This document shows positions 33,035 to 45,656 of a stretch of 64,000 bases of DNA, one piece after another. The stretch lies in NCBI RefSeq assembly GCF_029962835.1, contig NC_080577.1, forward strand, positions 1,736,001-1,800,000. The letters are read 5' to 3'. Under the pieces are notes generated by a model. It worked only from the letters and a program-made list of their open reading frames with translations, did not search any database and was not told where the DNA came from. Source of the DNA: Magnolia sinica. Its lineage: Eukaryota > Streptophyta > Magnoliopsida > Magnoliales > Magnoliaceae. Both the position numbers and the translations under genes were made by a program. How positions within the stretch are numbered: the first letter of the stretch is position 1; every line of letters starts with the position of its first letter.

Positions 33035-33059
33035 TGAAAGGACCTTTGTGTATGAAGAT
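33035..33059. repeat. 25-bp direct flank of gypsy copy 2, right
   Basis: Exact repeat of 23556-23580. Six bases (TGAAGA, 33029-33034) lie between it and the truncated LTR. Confidence 0.9.
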
Positions 33060-33584
33060 GAATTTGGAAAGTCGAAATGTAAAGTTTTAATAGATCATAT
33101 TCAAATAAAAGAGTCAAAGGTGAGGATCACTCATGTAGCTCCTATAAGGCAGTAATGAAAACATGAACGGTTCAGATCATCATCTAGTTTCCATGCGGGA
33201 GTAGAAAACTCTACCACCCGTACGGTAATGAGGCAGGGTGCACTGTATCTTATCAAAACTTCCCCGCTAGTGCGACTCACGCGAGGAGAATTCTGTCCCG
33301 GTCACAAGTCTGGTCTTGTGCCGTGACCTGCCGGATACGTCATGAACGTGCGCTATTCAAAACACTCAGCCTTGTACGCTCAACAGGTCGGCCGCACCTA
33401 TGCATTTAACGTATCCAAAAAATCAACCTAGTACACTCATCAGGTGGGCCACACCTGCACACCGAGCGTATAAAAAATCAGCCTAGTTCGCTCATCAGGT
33501 GGGCCACATATGTGCATTCAACGTGGACAGTGCAGCTAATTAATGTTCAATCACTTTTCTAACCAAAGATTTGGGAACTTATAG
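33060..33584. other. Host DNA with a possible coding remnant and short tandem repeats
   Basis: 33060-33155 continues the frame EFGKSKCKVLIDHIQIKESK to a TAA, possibly the end of the exon noted at 23530. 33367-33530 holds about three diverged copies of a 63-70 bp unit (CTAGTACACTCATCAGGTGG, CACACCTGCAC, CGTATAAAAAATCAGCC). No other gene. Confidence 0.4.
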
Positions 33585-34094
33585 GAAATCGGATTGCATA
33601 CTGAGTTGCTGTACACTCTCAGTGTATTGAGTAAACTCAGTTGGGCCTATAGTGAAGGTACGTGGTCTATCCACGCCATCCATCCCTTTTTTCGTATCAT
33701 TTAAAGGGTTGAGCCCAATATTAAAGTATATCCAAAACTCAAGTAGATTATACAATAGGAAACAATGAGAATAATGATTTCCACCTTTGAAACCTTTCTA
33801 GCCCCATAGTGATATTTATTTTTCATCCAACTTGTTCATAAGATCATACATGCATGGATGAAAGGGAAAACACAAATATAATCTTGTTTCAAAACTTCCA
33901 TGACCCTGTGAATCTTTTAACGGTAGATGTTCAATTCACACTGTTTCTTGTACTGTGGTCCATTTAAACTTTGGATATGATTCATTTTTAGTCTTAAGCC
34001 CTATAATTATCTGATAAAATGGATGGATGGAGTGGATAAAATATATAAATAAATGTGAGCTTTGCAGAGTTTACTCGGTACACAATTGGCTTCC
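33585..34094. mobile_element. Mutator-like MITE, family A, copy 3 (diverged)
   Basis: Left end GAAATCGGATTGCATACTGA and right end GTTTACTCGGTACACAATTG are the family A inverted repeats with mutations. Flanks AACTTATAG (33576-33584) and AACGTATTG (34095-34103) match at 7 of 9. The oldest-looking of the three full-length copies. Confidence 0.75.
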
Positions 34095-34103
34095 AACGTA
34101 TTG

Positions 34104-35124
34104 TATGAACAAACAAGGATCCCACCGTGATGTGTGCATGGAATCCAATCTGTCCACGTGTTCCCTCTCATGTTGTCATCGGAACCCAAAGATCACAACC
34201 ATCCAAAACTAGGGAACAGTTAGGACCGCAACGCCCACCATAGAATATCTGGGGTCCACCGTGTTTTGCATATGTCGACCAATCTATTCCAGTGATGCAC
34301 CTCTGAGGATGAGTGGAAATCCCAAAAATCAAGCCATTCAAAAATCATGTGGGCCCACCATGTGATTTTATAGGTTTTAGGAATGATTTTACATGGTGTG
34401 TCCCACCTCATTTTTAGTCAAGCCTATCATCAAGAGCCTACTAGAACATTAGAGGGTGCACATGATGGACGTCTTGGATGTCATCCTTACATCACACTGG
34501 GCCCATAGATTGGGTTTCACATAAACTTGACCTACATGCCTTTTTAGTGGATCCAGTCTCAAAACAAATACAAGCAACAATCTGGTTAGTCACACTCAGT
34601 GAACAAAAAGTCCGTTGCTATCATGCCTGGGATAGTCCAATAAATACGATATTTTCATCGCAGCCCATGAACAGTGGGCCCCACCAGATCAATGGTCCAG
34701 CTGTCTCGGAAGGTTCCAATCAAGGAAACCATTTTTTGGTGTCCCTTTTATACTTTTTCATTTTGATGGACCAATTCACCAACCGATGGGCCTCCAGCTG
34801 GAAGAATTTAAGCCATCGCACTTAGTGCATTACACCACAGGCGCAGGTTAGTTGGTGGAGACCACCACCCTTTCACGTGCGTTGCACCACCCATGACCTT
34901 TTCACGCAACGCTGTCGTCCCCCATCGTATATGCGGCGAGCTGAACAGGACGCGTATCCGTAGGGCCCACAACAGAGGGTGGACCACACTGGCGTTTTAC
35001 CTGCACGAGGCGACGGATGAACAGCCTCACCTGCCACGTGGATGGGCAGGGTTGGTAGTTGGTGCAACAGAGCTGGAGAGTAGACACAAGGAAGAGAAAT
35101 GCTTTGATACTCTATCAGTGTAGT
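34104..35124. other. MITE remnants and intergenic DNA
   Basis: 34104-34500 is a mix of GTGGGCCCACC and CATGTGGG words, probably nested foldback remnants whose ends I could not pair. 34870-35120 is GC-richer and looks low-copy, but its three open frames share no motif with known proteins. Confidence 0.4.
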
Positions 35125-35461
35125 GGATGATACGCAGGCGCTTAGAAATTGCACACGTGTCATATAAATAATGAAATTAAATATTCCAAAGTATGTTACT
35201 CGGAGTAGATGTATTCTGAACCAAAAAATAATCTTATTTGATTATTTAAATAATAGATTGGTGGACATCTATTGGACGAAAAAAATCCAACGGTCCTATT
35301 TCAGAAAACAAGTGTCCACGAATCAGAGGTTAGGATTATTCAACTAATCTGACCTTGGTGTTATGACTTTTGTAGAGTGGGCCACACAATGTAGTCAGCT
35401 TTATTAGAGTTAATATTTGTCAGGTGTACAATTTTTGAATGCCAGCGTATCAAGCGTCCTT
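35125..35461. mobile_element. MITE family F, copy 1
   Basis: Left end GATGATACGCAGGCGCTTAG..AAATTGCACACGTG; right end CAGGTGTACAATTTTTGAAT..GCCAGCGTATCAAG. The complement of the right end matches the left along about 30 bp. A second copy is at 49920-50200. Confidence 0.75.
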
Positions 35462-36227
35462 TGTTTCCGAGTACCATGATAACCCCTCTTTTGTTTTTTG
35501 TTTTTACGTTTTATTTTTTTTGTTATTTTTTTTGTCTATTTTTGCAGGAAATTTGGCATTTTCATAGCTGGGTTGCTTCAAAGGGCAGAACCCCGGCCGA
35601 AAAGGACAATTCCACACACATGTGATTTTTTCACTTATAAAAGGCTCCATCCATGGATTCTACCTTTTCATGTCCTCCACATAGCAAAAGGAATATTTGA
35701 AAAAAAGAAAGAAAAAAAAGCAACTGATTACATGCAACCGGTTGTATGATAACACAACCTTCTACCGGCCGTTTTTACAAGCATTTCGGGATAGAAATTA
35801 TGCATTTTTTTAAGGGTAAAATTGGAAAGAAGAACTGAGGAGTGGACAGTCTCAAAGGAAACATAAGCTAATTTATATCCATGGTATTGCATATAATAAT
35901 GCGACTAGCTTTTGGACAATTTACTCCTGCAATTAATTGGAGGGGAGGAGCGTTAGGCAGTGGTTTTGAAATGTTGCAATTACTTCCGCCTAAGGTATTT
36001 TTGTCATTTAAATATATTTAGGAATAGAATAGACGGCTACCATTCTCTTCCACTCTATGTGTGGACCACGGATAAACATGATATTAAGCCAGTGCAACAG
36101 ATCTATTGTAAGACGATTTATTTTTTTTTTCTCATTCTTTTTCTTCAAGTAGCTGTTTGCCTCTGCATAACTCCAATTTTTTGCATCTTCCTCCGTCTCT
36201 CATCTTTTTTTTTTTTTCGAGAAAATC
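35462..36227. other. Intergenic DNA, AT-rich
   Basis: Poly-T and poly-A runs (35495-35540, 35698-35722, 36115-36135, 36203-36220) and no gene. Open frames here are low-complexity. Confidence 0.5.
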
Positions 36228-36463
36228 ATCAAGGTAGACGCCGCCTTTTATCCAGCGTCTTTTATAAACAGTGCAAAACTTACCTTCCTAACTTAGACCT
36301 AGTACGAATGGACAAAGCATTTGAGGATGAAAATACCCTTATGTATGTGAAAAGGAGGGGTATTTTCGTTCAAAAATGCTTTATCCATATGTCCAAGGTC
36401 TAAGTTGGGAAGGTTTGTTTTGCACTCTTCATAAAAGACACTGGATGAAAGGTAGCGTCACAG
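36228..36463. mobile_element. Foldback MITE family G, copy 1
   Basis: About 236 bp that folds on itself. The left arm GTAGACGCCGCCTTTTATCC, AGCGTCTTTTATAAACAGTG, CTTCCTAACTTAGACC matches the complement of the right arm ending GGTAGCGTCACAG. Only a short loop near CATTTGAGGATG..CATTTTC is unpaired. Relative at 49237-49480. Confidence 0.8.
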
Positions 36464-39400
36464 TAGTAATTTTCTCTTCTTCTTCTTCTCTCCCCTATTA
36501 TGTTCATGTTTATTGAATGCACCATTTTCTTCATTATATTTAGTGCCAGCAATGTTGGGCTTAAATTATCCGTGTAGTTAGTCATTGGAAGAGCATAAAA
36601 ACAACAATTGCCAATAGTCAAACCCTTTAACCAAGAATATTTTCATCATTTGAAATCAACCAAGGATAGTTTTTTCTTTTAATTTATTTTATGCAAGTAG
36701 GGATTGTGTGGAGCTTATCGCAATGACTTTATGAAATTTATTGAATTGTATCACGTGAAATGCCATCACGCTAGTGAGATAGATCTAAAACTTGAGTAAG
36801 ATATATACAATAATAAAAAAAAAATACAAAAATGAATAGTTATTAATAAAACTAGTTCGATACCCTTTTCTCTAGTTTTAGTATACACGTGTAACATTGC
36901 CTACTTTTCCTCATCTCTCTTTCTCTCTCTGCTCCTTTCTCTATTCCTTGCACATGTGCGTTTTGCATGCCATACCATAGAATATGCCTATTCTACACTA
37001 GTTATATGGCCCACTAAAGTGTGTATGCCATGCAACCTGCCTAATACCCATATAATCCATTATGAGAGCTGGATCTTGTGAGCCACCACATAAATTTGGA
37101 TTGTTTTGCTTAGTTGTCCAATGCTTTCTACTGTGGAATTTACCGTCTAATCGTGTATTAAGCGAACCCCACTCTAATGATGGAATGAACCAAAAATCAG
37201 GCTTATACAATCCATAAACCTCCACCTTCACCCTATGACCTTTATAATGGTGGCAACATCCTCAGTCTTGAAGCAAATGGTAGGTCAACCCCACTGGACA
37301 GGTCTGTTGTTGTAGACAAACAACAGTGGGCCCCACATGCAGCACTTGTAGAACAAACTTATAGTATAAGGGCTTGCGGAGGAAAAGGCCTCAATTTCCT
37401 CACGTAAGTTTTTTTTTTTTTTTTTTTTATTCTCTTTTTATGCAATGCCAAAGCACAGTAGGGTGGACGAATAACTGCATGGTTAACCATGTAAGAAATG
37501 CAAAGACGATTTGAACGAGGATGGATTCCGTAGGGTCGTTCGTGATCCACGTGCTTGCGTGGCACTCTTGCTCAATGTACGGTTCATTCATCAAGTGGGC
37601 CCCACCTTCAACATAGAGATTAAAAGGAAAAAAAAATAAAAATCGTTCACCAGGTGGGGACCACCGTCAACATAGAGATTAAAGAAAACATATAACGAGA
37701 AGAAAAAAAAGAAAAAAAGAAGTTACAATCCTACGCTTGTGGGAAATGGGATAATTAACTGATGGCCCATCAGAGAAGTTCACTGTCCTCCCATATTTTA
37801 ACCGAACACGTGGCGGATGTTGAAAAGACCCGAAATGTTCATTCCTGGGTTCGGCAGTAAGTGGGCCATGCACAAAAACCACAGATTAGACATCTGTCTA
37901 ACCATTTTGTCCATGTCACATATATGGACACTAAAAAAGAAGAAGAAGTCCATTGATTGGACAGTTAGGATCATCTATTCATGGGAAAGTTTCTGTCAGT
38001 ATCCGGTTCATGGTGGACCCCACGTGATGAAAATTTTAGATCATCACACACGTGTGTGACATGTGCAGTAAATGATCATGATAGAGAGGAAAATCCATGG
38101 GCTGTGGGCAAATGTGCTGTCGTTGTACATTTATTTGGATTAGGACAGGAAAATCAGTGGAGTAGGAAGCCTCTCAGACCCACTTGCATCTTGTCTGTCC
38201 ACCTACATTGACCCAGATGCTGAGATGGTCTGACAACTTCGAACCGTCCACGTTCTAGTTACCACAATAAATAACACTTCCACAGACGATCTTAACCTTT
38301 GGTTTTGTAGAGTTGAATGCAAGCCGTTGGATTCTTATAATTGTTCTAAATTCACTGCAGATTGTAATGGTCCAATCCTTCTTTCTGAGTAAGTTTCTTA
38401 GAATGGCCATTATATCGTAGATTTCTCAAAGTGGATGGTTCTGATCACCAGACCAATCAGCATGTGGGCTCCAGTGGGCTGCGACATACACGCTGGCTGT
38501 TAAATCGCGGCGGAGGCAGAAGTCGCTGTGATTAATGATACTGGCCTTGACGGGAGTTTCTATGTAGGACCATGTAAAAAAAAAAAAAAAAAAAAAACGC
38601 TTGTGTGTTTGCACAATTACTTGGATTCGTGTGGCCCACTCTACCCAAATAATCAGAATGATCCGTTTATCAGTTGATCCATGCATCAATGAAATAGACC
38701 AGCGGTCCGCATTCAATGTTCATGAGTGGCCCACCTGATGATCAAATCACTTTGGGTTTTTACATAAGGCCAGAGAACTAAAAAGTAGGATCCACTTGAT
38801 GATCTAGTTCTGGGAATCTAAACCTTTAGACATGGACGGTTAGAGATGCTTCCGTACGCGAGGGCGTGGTGCTACCACACGCGCGCCGGTCTTAAAATTG
38901 GTCAGTTTGGTTTAAGGGGTCCACGGAAAGAGCTCGTTTTTCTCTGTCGCGAGTCAGGACTAGCATATGTCGCCCCCACCAGGGCCCATATGATGATATG
39001 GTATCATAATATGAACCGTCCATATTATCGCTACTTGCATAGATGGCTAATATATCCGTTTCATATATGATTTCATAGTTGAATTTAAGCCATTGAAAAT
39101 TTTATTTCACTTTTCTAAATATATCTACAAGGAGTGATGGTCACAGTCATCTGCTCATCACTAACTTTTATTGTATATCTCCATTGGCATATGTCTAACA
39201 TGGACGGTTCAGATCATTTTAAAACTGAAACTGTGGGCCCCTGTAGGGGTGTTGTTAAAAATGTGGAACTGAGACGCGACAGAGGCAATCAAAGTCTTAA
39301 GCGGAAGTGCCCTGGAATTTCCACTATGGAAAAGGACGGACTTACTCTATTAGTTTTTCCCCTTTTCCACGGTGGTGACTCGTCCACCATACACCTGGCA

Positions 39401-39745
39401 TTCATGTACAAGAACCAGCCTGTCCAAATTGTTGGAACTAGTGTGGGTGGAGAACTTCCAAGAAACTTACACAGAACGATACTAACAATTCAACTCGGTT
39501 CCCACAAAAGAGACGGTTTAAATAAATTAGTCAGTGGTCCAAATCCAATGGCTGATGTCCCACGATGAAAAACTATGAGTTAGGGTCCATCCACAACGTC
39601 ACACATGATTTGAACGGTCTGAATTGGCTTAGATCCAACAGAGCTTTTATTTATTTATTTATTTTTATTTATTTTTTATTGGTTAGAATGTTAGTAAACA
39701 CATCCCATGTTAACGACACCTAAAATTGGGAATAGATACAAAGAC
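36464..39745. other. Intergenic DNA with scattered MITE fragments
   Basis: No gene found. Poly-T at 37408-37428 and poly-A at 38577-38597. Repeats of TCAAGTGGGCCCCACCTTCAACATAGAGATTAA occur twice in slightly changed form (37593-37625 and 37650-37683). An open frame of 144 codons at 39134-39568 has no motif, no splice context, and overlaps GTGGGCCCC words. Confidence 0.45.
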
Positions 39746-40366
39746 CATAGGGCCTGTTTGGGAGCATGGATTTGGAACCCCTGGATTCTGAACCCCCTGA
39801 ATTCGTAATCCTCCTGTTGTGTTTGGCATCCTGGATAGGGAATCAACTTTAATCCAACACTTGCTATGTATGTTATATTTATATGAGTTTGAATTTAATT
39901 AGTAAATCAACTTTAATATATCTAATTATTGAACTATGTGATGTTTGACATAATCTTCATAATAAGCCTGCTAAAATATATGCTTTGCTTGAAAATGATG
40001 AAATTCCAAGTCTCAGGTGGGCCACAAGCACAAGATCATGCTCGAGTGACTAACCAATAATTTTTAAATGTTGATTTACTTGGAAAATGTTTGAACAGCG
40101 TTGATCATCATGGTAAAGTAATTATAATAATGCAATTGATAATCTAATTATTTTGGGATATTATTAGTGGGTCATGTGTCCGATAGGGTAATAGCTTAGT
40201 GACATATGTTACACATGCAACTCTTGAAAAGATTTTAGATGTAATCTAAGTTTCCACGGTATATTTCAAACTGCGTTTGAGAGGATTTGAAACTCATTAT
40301 TTTATGGTGCCAAATAACTAGGAATTTGAAATCTCCTCAAATCCATGATGCCAAATGACCCCTTAA
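39746..40366. mobile_element. hAT-like MITE, GGGCCTGTTTGG ends
   Basis: Left end TAGGGCCTGTTTGGGAGC and right end GATGCCAAATGACCCCTTA form an imperfect inverted pair, with second-level pairing of GGATTTGGAACCCCTGG and TTTGAAATCTCCTCAAATCC. This end type is common in plant hAT MITEs. The flanking duplication was not resolved. Confidence 0.65.
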
Positions 40367-41609
40367 AATTAAATACATGTTATCTTGACTCAGTCTACAA
40401 CTTGAGCCATGGGTTGATATAGATGTAACAGAACTTACCCACTGAATGAGTTACCTCCATATAAGAAATTACATAAACTAATAGGTAAAAAATTTGTGCT
40501 GCCATGATGAAGTTGAAAAGGCCATTGTTGGAGTAGATTAGTATAAATATTGATAAGATAAATATAATCCTTGATTAGCTTCTTGTTTAATTGTCTAATA
40601 CTTAATTAGCTATGTAGAAGTATTATATATTTCACTAAGGGTTTGTTTGTTTCAAAACCTAATTGTTTCAATTTTCAAAACTTGGTAGCCCGTGATTCAA
40701 AGATCATATCAACTTAATAATTCTAACTGCAATTATAAATTTATTGTGGGCCATGGATTGGATGGTTAGGATTATCCCATTGGACCTGATGACGATTACA
40801 CTAAAATGATGTCAGTGTAAGTTGGTATATTTTAACTGGGTAACTCCATCTCACATTTAAACGTTGGCCAAAGTATTAATTGCTCATTTACTCATTATTA
40901 CTGTAGTAAATGGTAAAATGAGCACGTTCTAATACACACTTCTTTCAAATAATATTTCAAAGCGCGTGAGGCATTAAAAGTGTGGAAATTTTAGAAGAAT
41001 ATAAAAACACTGAAAACGTATCAAATAAGGAAACACTTTGGGTATATGATGGTTCATGTAGTAGGTTTGGAAAAAGACAAAAGTGAGAAAGATATCTTTA
41101 AATTTCTAAAAATGAAGTGAAATGGTAGGGACTTGGATCATTAGAAATATTATAAGTGGGCCCCAACTTGGGTTTGGCTCAACTTGAACCTAACTGAGTT
41201 TGGGTTGAGTGGGGTCAGATGTCTAGGTCCTTAGGTTGGGTTCAACTTGAATAATGCCGGCCTAATTTGAATTAGTGGTGGGTTCTGCATTTGCCAAATT
41301 TATGTTGAGTTAGGTCGTTGGGAATAATAGGATATATTTGGGTCAAGTTGGATTGGGTTAGGTCTAGAATAGAAGAATTTAGGCTGAATTAAGGTGGGAC
41401 ACATTGGCTTGAAGTTCAGGTTGGGCCAGGTTGTGGGTTCTGTCCTTTTCTGGTCTATTTGGCCTAAGGGTAACCCTCAAACCAACCCAACCCTTTTGAC
41501 TTACAGCCCAAATTAAGAGCACTAGAGGGTTTTGGTTAATAAGAAATTACATCAGTAGCATTATTTTAATATTTAAATAATTTTCACATTAATATTGGAT
41601 TAAAATCAC

Positions 41610-41621
<12 letters not shown>
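40367..41621. other. Intergenic DNA with a GGGTTGGG-type repeat
   Basis: 40367-41140 is AT-rich and unassigned. 41157-41500 is a Gly/Thr-codon-like run of GGGTTGAG and TTGGGTTCAACTTG words closed by CAAACCAACCCAACCC, a degraded hAT-type non-autonomous element. Confidence 0.45.

Positions 41622-41679
<58 letters not shown>
41622..41679. repeat. (TA)n tract
   Basis: About 58 bp of TA after a poly-A run; left border of the MITE string. Confidence 0.95.
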
Positions 41680-41681
<2 letters not shown>

Positions 41682-42221
41682 TAGGGTGTATATACATGAT
41701 GGTGGGGTCCGTGGGACCCACCTCTTTTTTCTTTAGGCAGCAATGCTGCACCATTCGATTGTGGGCCTAGAACTTAAAAATCAAGTCAATTAGTGACTTT
41801 TGTGGGCCACACCACATACAAAAGTTGAGAGGGGTTATCTGCCTAAAACATTTATAATCATTTGTTGGGCCACCAAGATGTGGTTCACAAATCCAGCCCA
41901 TCCATTATGTGTGCCCCACTTGGATAATGGGTCAAACCAAGTTTCAGACACATCCAAATTTCAGGTGGGCCACACCAAGTGCTTTTATATGTTTTAAGCA
42001 TGTCTTCACATGATTTTAGATGGTATGGCCCACTTGAGTTCTGTATACGGCTGAATTTTTTACATATCCCATAATTTAGAGGGGTCCCATCAAATGCACA
42101 ACATTGATGTTCGACACGCATCTTGGTGGGGCCCACACAGCCCGACCTCATGGGAAGTTCCCATGAGCTTTTTTTTTTTTTTTTGGTACACTCCACTGTA
42201 AGTTGACACTTCCATTTCCCA
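41680..42221 (-). mobile_element. MITE family H, copy 1
   Basis: Matches 48690-49206 in inverted orientation along its whole length. Shared words include CTCATGGGA(A/G)(G/C)TTCCCATGAG at one end, AAGTGCTTTTATATGTTTTA, CAAACCAAGTTTCAGAC and AGAGGGGTTA. It is bounded by TA tracts on both sides and interrupted by a poly-T tract (42169-42184). Confidence 0.85.
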
Positions 42222-42238
42222 TATATATATATATATAT
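42222..42238. repeat. (TA)n tract between MITE H and MITE E
   Basis: About 17 bp of TA. Confidence 0.85.
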
Positions 42239-42602
42239 AGTCATGTTCACCTGCACACCCATGCATGTGCACATGTTTGTATACATGTCATGGACATCTA
42301 ATCCGAACAGTCCATGTGATGTGGAATCCCATGAAACCCCAACGGACAAGTTTTCACCTTGATCTAAAATTCTGGTGGGCCATAGCAAAGAGAAATGAAA
42401 ATTAAGGAGGAAATTGTTTTCATTTTTCATGGCCCACCAAAGTTTTCGATCATAGTGAAAATTAGGCCTAGGGAGTTTCATAAGGTGCTGCTTCACGTGG
42501 ACCGTTCAAGTGGACTATTCAGATTTTGGAGTCACATCACGTATTATGAGTTATCAAAAAAGTTTGCACGAGTTGCTCGTCATGTAGGTGGGTCGGTGAG
42601 CA

Positions 42603-42606
<4 letters not shown>
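42239..42606. mobile_element. MITE family E, copy 2, (TA)n-bounded
   Basis: Begins GTCATGTTCACCTGCACACC and ends CGGTGAGCATTCATATA. The arms GATCTAAAATTCTGGTGGGCC and GGCCCACCAAAGTTTTCGATC pair. Same layout as the element at 10021-10372. Confidence 0.8.

Positions 42607-42660
<54 letters not shown>
42607..42660. repeat. (TA)n then (GA)n compound microsatellite
   Basis: TA to about 42641, then CACAGAGAGAGAGAGAG; it abuts the left end of the large inverted repeat. Confidence 0.92.
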
Positions 42661-42661
<1 letters not shown>

Positions 42662-45656
42662 GAACGCTCAATTACCCACTGGTTCGCACGTCATTACATG
42701 CGAACAATGTGCGAACCTTCCTATCAACCGTTGGATAAGGCTGACGGTCTGGATGAAGGCGCTTGTAGCACAAGCTTGAAAAAGCGAATTGCTTTCTCTT
42801 GCACGCTTCTTCACCCTTCGAAGGATGAGCGGAAGCCTTTTTACGTTAAATTCTTCCGCTGGGATGCTCAGTGGGTCCCACTAAGATATTAGTGATAAAT
42901 CCACGCCGTCCATACATTTTTAAAAATAAATTTATGGTTTAAACCCAAAACTGAGGTAGATCAAAATCTCAAGTGGGCCACAGTGTTGATTGAACTCTCA
43001 CCATTAAAAACTTCCTTGGGCTACCAAATTTTTGGATCAAGCTGAATTTTTTTTTTCCATCATCCAGGTTTATATGATCTAATCTACAGGTTGGATGTTA
43101 AATAAATATCACAGTGGGCCCTAAAAATATTTAATGGTGAGAATCATTATCACCACTGCTTCTTGTGGTGTCGTCCACTTCAGATTTGGATCTACCTCAG
43201 TTTTGGGATAATGCCCTCAAATGATAAGGAAAAATGGACGGACGGGGTAGCTTTCTCAAAAACATCATGGTGGGCCACACCTAAGTTTCCAGTGTGCGAA
43301 AAGCTTTCGTAGAAAATCCGTGTTCGAAAAAACCGTGCTGTAGATTTTATGCAAAAGCCTTTCACATGGAGTTCTTGCGCTGGAAACCTAAGTGGGACCC
43401 ACCGTGATGTTTTTGAGAAATCCAATCCTCCATCCATTTTATTATATCATTTTAGGACATGCATGCAAAAATGAGCTGAAGCCAATACTCAAGTGGGCCG
43501 AAAAAGTGAAAATTGGACTTACACGGTTGAGATATTCGTAGGTCACAGAAGTTTTGAATCATGATAATATTTGTGTTCTCAGCTAATCCTAATAGGAATG
43601 ACGTTATGAATGATATAGATGGCATGTAAAGATCACTGTCGACCCTAAGGAGGTTTCAACGGTAGGAATTTCCCTACCCCCTTTTCCTTAGGTACGACTC
43701 AATTAAGTAGTGTATGTCGCTTACTTTTGGTCTCTGGTCCTAAAATGAGCTCAAAAAATAGATGAACGGGATAGATTTCTCTCAAACATCATGGTGGGCC
43801 CCACCTAGATTTCCAGTGAACTTAGCAAATTGCGTGCGTCATTAGTGGACGCAGATTAAATATTGACGTTGGTTGAGTAGCTGACGCGGATTGGACACCG
43901 ACAGAGGTTGAGTAGCTAGACTAGCTATTAAAGTGATGTCACCAAGTTCTGTGGGCCCCACCATGTATGTGTTGTATCCCCACTGCCCATACATTTGGAG
44001 AGATCATTTTAAGATATGGTCCAAATAACAAGGTAGATCCAAGGCTGGGGTGGACCACACCATAGAAAATAGTGGTGAGAGTGACGCCCATCGTTGAAAC
44101 CTTCAAAAGGTCCGCCATGATTTTTATTTGAGATTCAATTTGTTCATGTGTTAATGCAAACATGAAAGAAGGGAAAACACAAATACTATCTTGATTGAAA
44201 ACTTTTCTGGCCCTTAGAACTTTTTAATGGTGGGCGTCACTCTCACCACTGTTTTCTTTGGTGGGTCCACCCCAAATCTTTGGATCAACCTTGTTCTTTG
44301 GACCATATCCTAAAATGATCTCTCCAAATTAATGGGCAGTGTAGATACCACACATACATCATGGTGGGGCCCACGGAACTTGGTGACGTCACTTTAATAG
44401 TGAGTCTGGCTACTCAACCTCTGTCAATATCTAATCCGCGTTAGCTACTCAACCTTCGTCAATATCCAATCCGCGTCCACTAATGACGCACGCAATTTGC
44501 TAAGTTCACTGGAAATCTAGGTGGGGCCCACCATGATGTTTGTGAGAAATCTATCCCGTTCATCCATTCTTTGAGCTCATTTTAGGACTTAAGACTAAAA
44601 GTGAGCGGCATACATTACTCAATTGAGCCGTACCGAAGGAAAAGGGGTAGGGAAATTCCTACCATTGAAACCTCCATGGGGTCGACAGTGATCTTTACAT
44701 GCCATCTATACCATTCATAACGTCATTCCTACTAGGATTAGCTAAGAACACAAATATTATCATGATTCAAAACTTTTGTGACCTACGAATATTTTAACTA
44801 TGTAAGTTCAATATTCACTTTTTCGGCCCACTTGAGTATTAGATTCGACTCGTTTTTGTATGCATGTCCTAAAATGATCTCATAAAACAGATGGACGGAT
44901 TGGATTTCTCAAAAACATCACGGTGGGTCCCACTTAGGTTTCCAGCGTAAGAACTCCATGTGAAATGCTTTAACATAAAATCTGCAGCGCGGTTTTTTCG
45001 AACGCGGATTTCCTGCGACAGCCTTTCGCATGCTAGAAACCTAGATGCGGCCTATCATGAAGTTTTTGAGAAATCTACCCCGTCCATCCATTTTTCATTA
45101 TCATTTGAAGGCATTATCCCAAAACTGAGGCAGATCCAAATCTGAAGTGGACCACACCACAAGAAGCAGCGGTGATAATAATTCTCACCGTTAAATATTT
45201 TTAAGGCCCACCATGATATTTATTTGACATCCAACCTGTAGATTAGATCAAACAGACCTAGATGATGAAAAAAACAAATTCAGCTTGATCCAAAAATTTG
45301 GTAGCCCTAGGAAGTTTTTAATGGTGCGAGTTCAATCAACATCGTGTGGCCCACTTGAGATTTTAATCTACCTCAGTTTTGGGTTCATACCATAAATTTA
45401 TTTTTAAAAATATATGCACGGCGTGAATTTATCATTAACATCTTGGTGAGACCCACTTAGCATCCCAGCAGAAGAATTTCACGTGAAAAAGCTTCCGCGC
45501 ATCCTTCGAAGAGTGAAGAAGCATGCAAGAGAAGGAAACTCGTTTTTTCATGCTCGCATTACAAGCACCTTCATTCAGACCGTCAGCCTTATGCAACGGT
45601 TGATAGGAAGGTTCGCATGTCATTACGTACCAACTGGTGCATAGCTGAGTGTTCCT

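Noticed and set aside
39134..39568. 144-codon plus-strand open frame
   Set aside because: No recognisable motif, overlaps MITE-like words, and no codon or splice evidence; probably chance.
42395..42892. Similar protein-like frames at 42395-42892 (plus) and 45435-45740 (minus)
   Set aside because: They resemble each other only because they are the two arms of the same inverted repeat.
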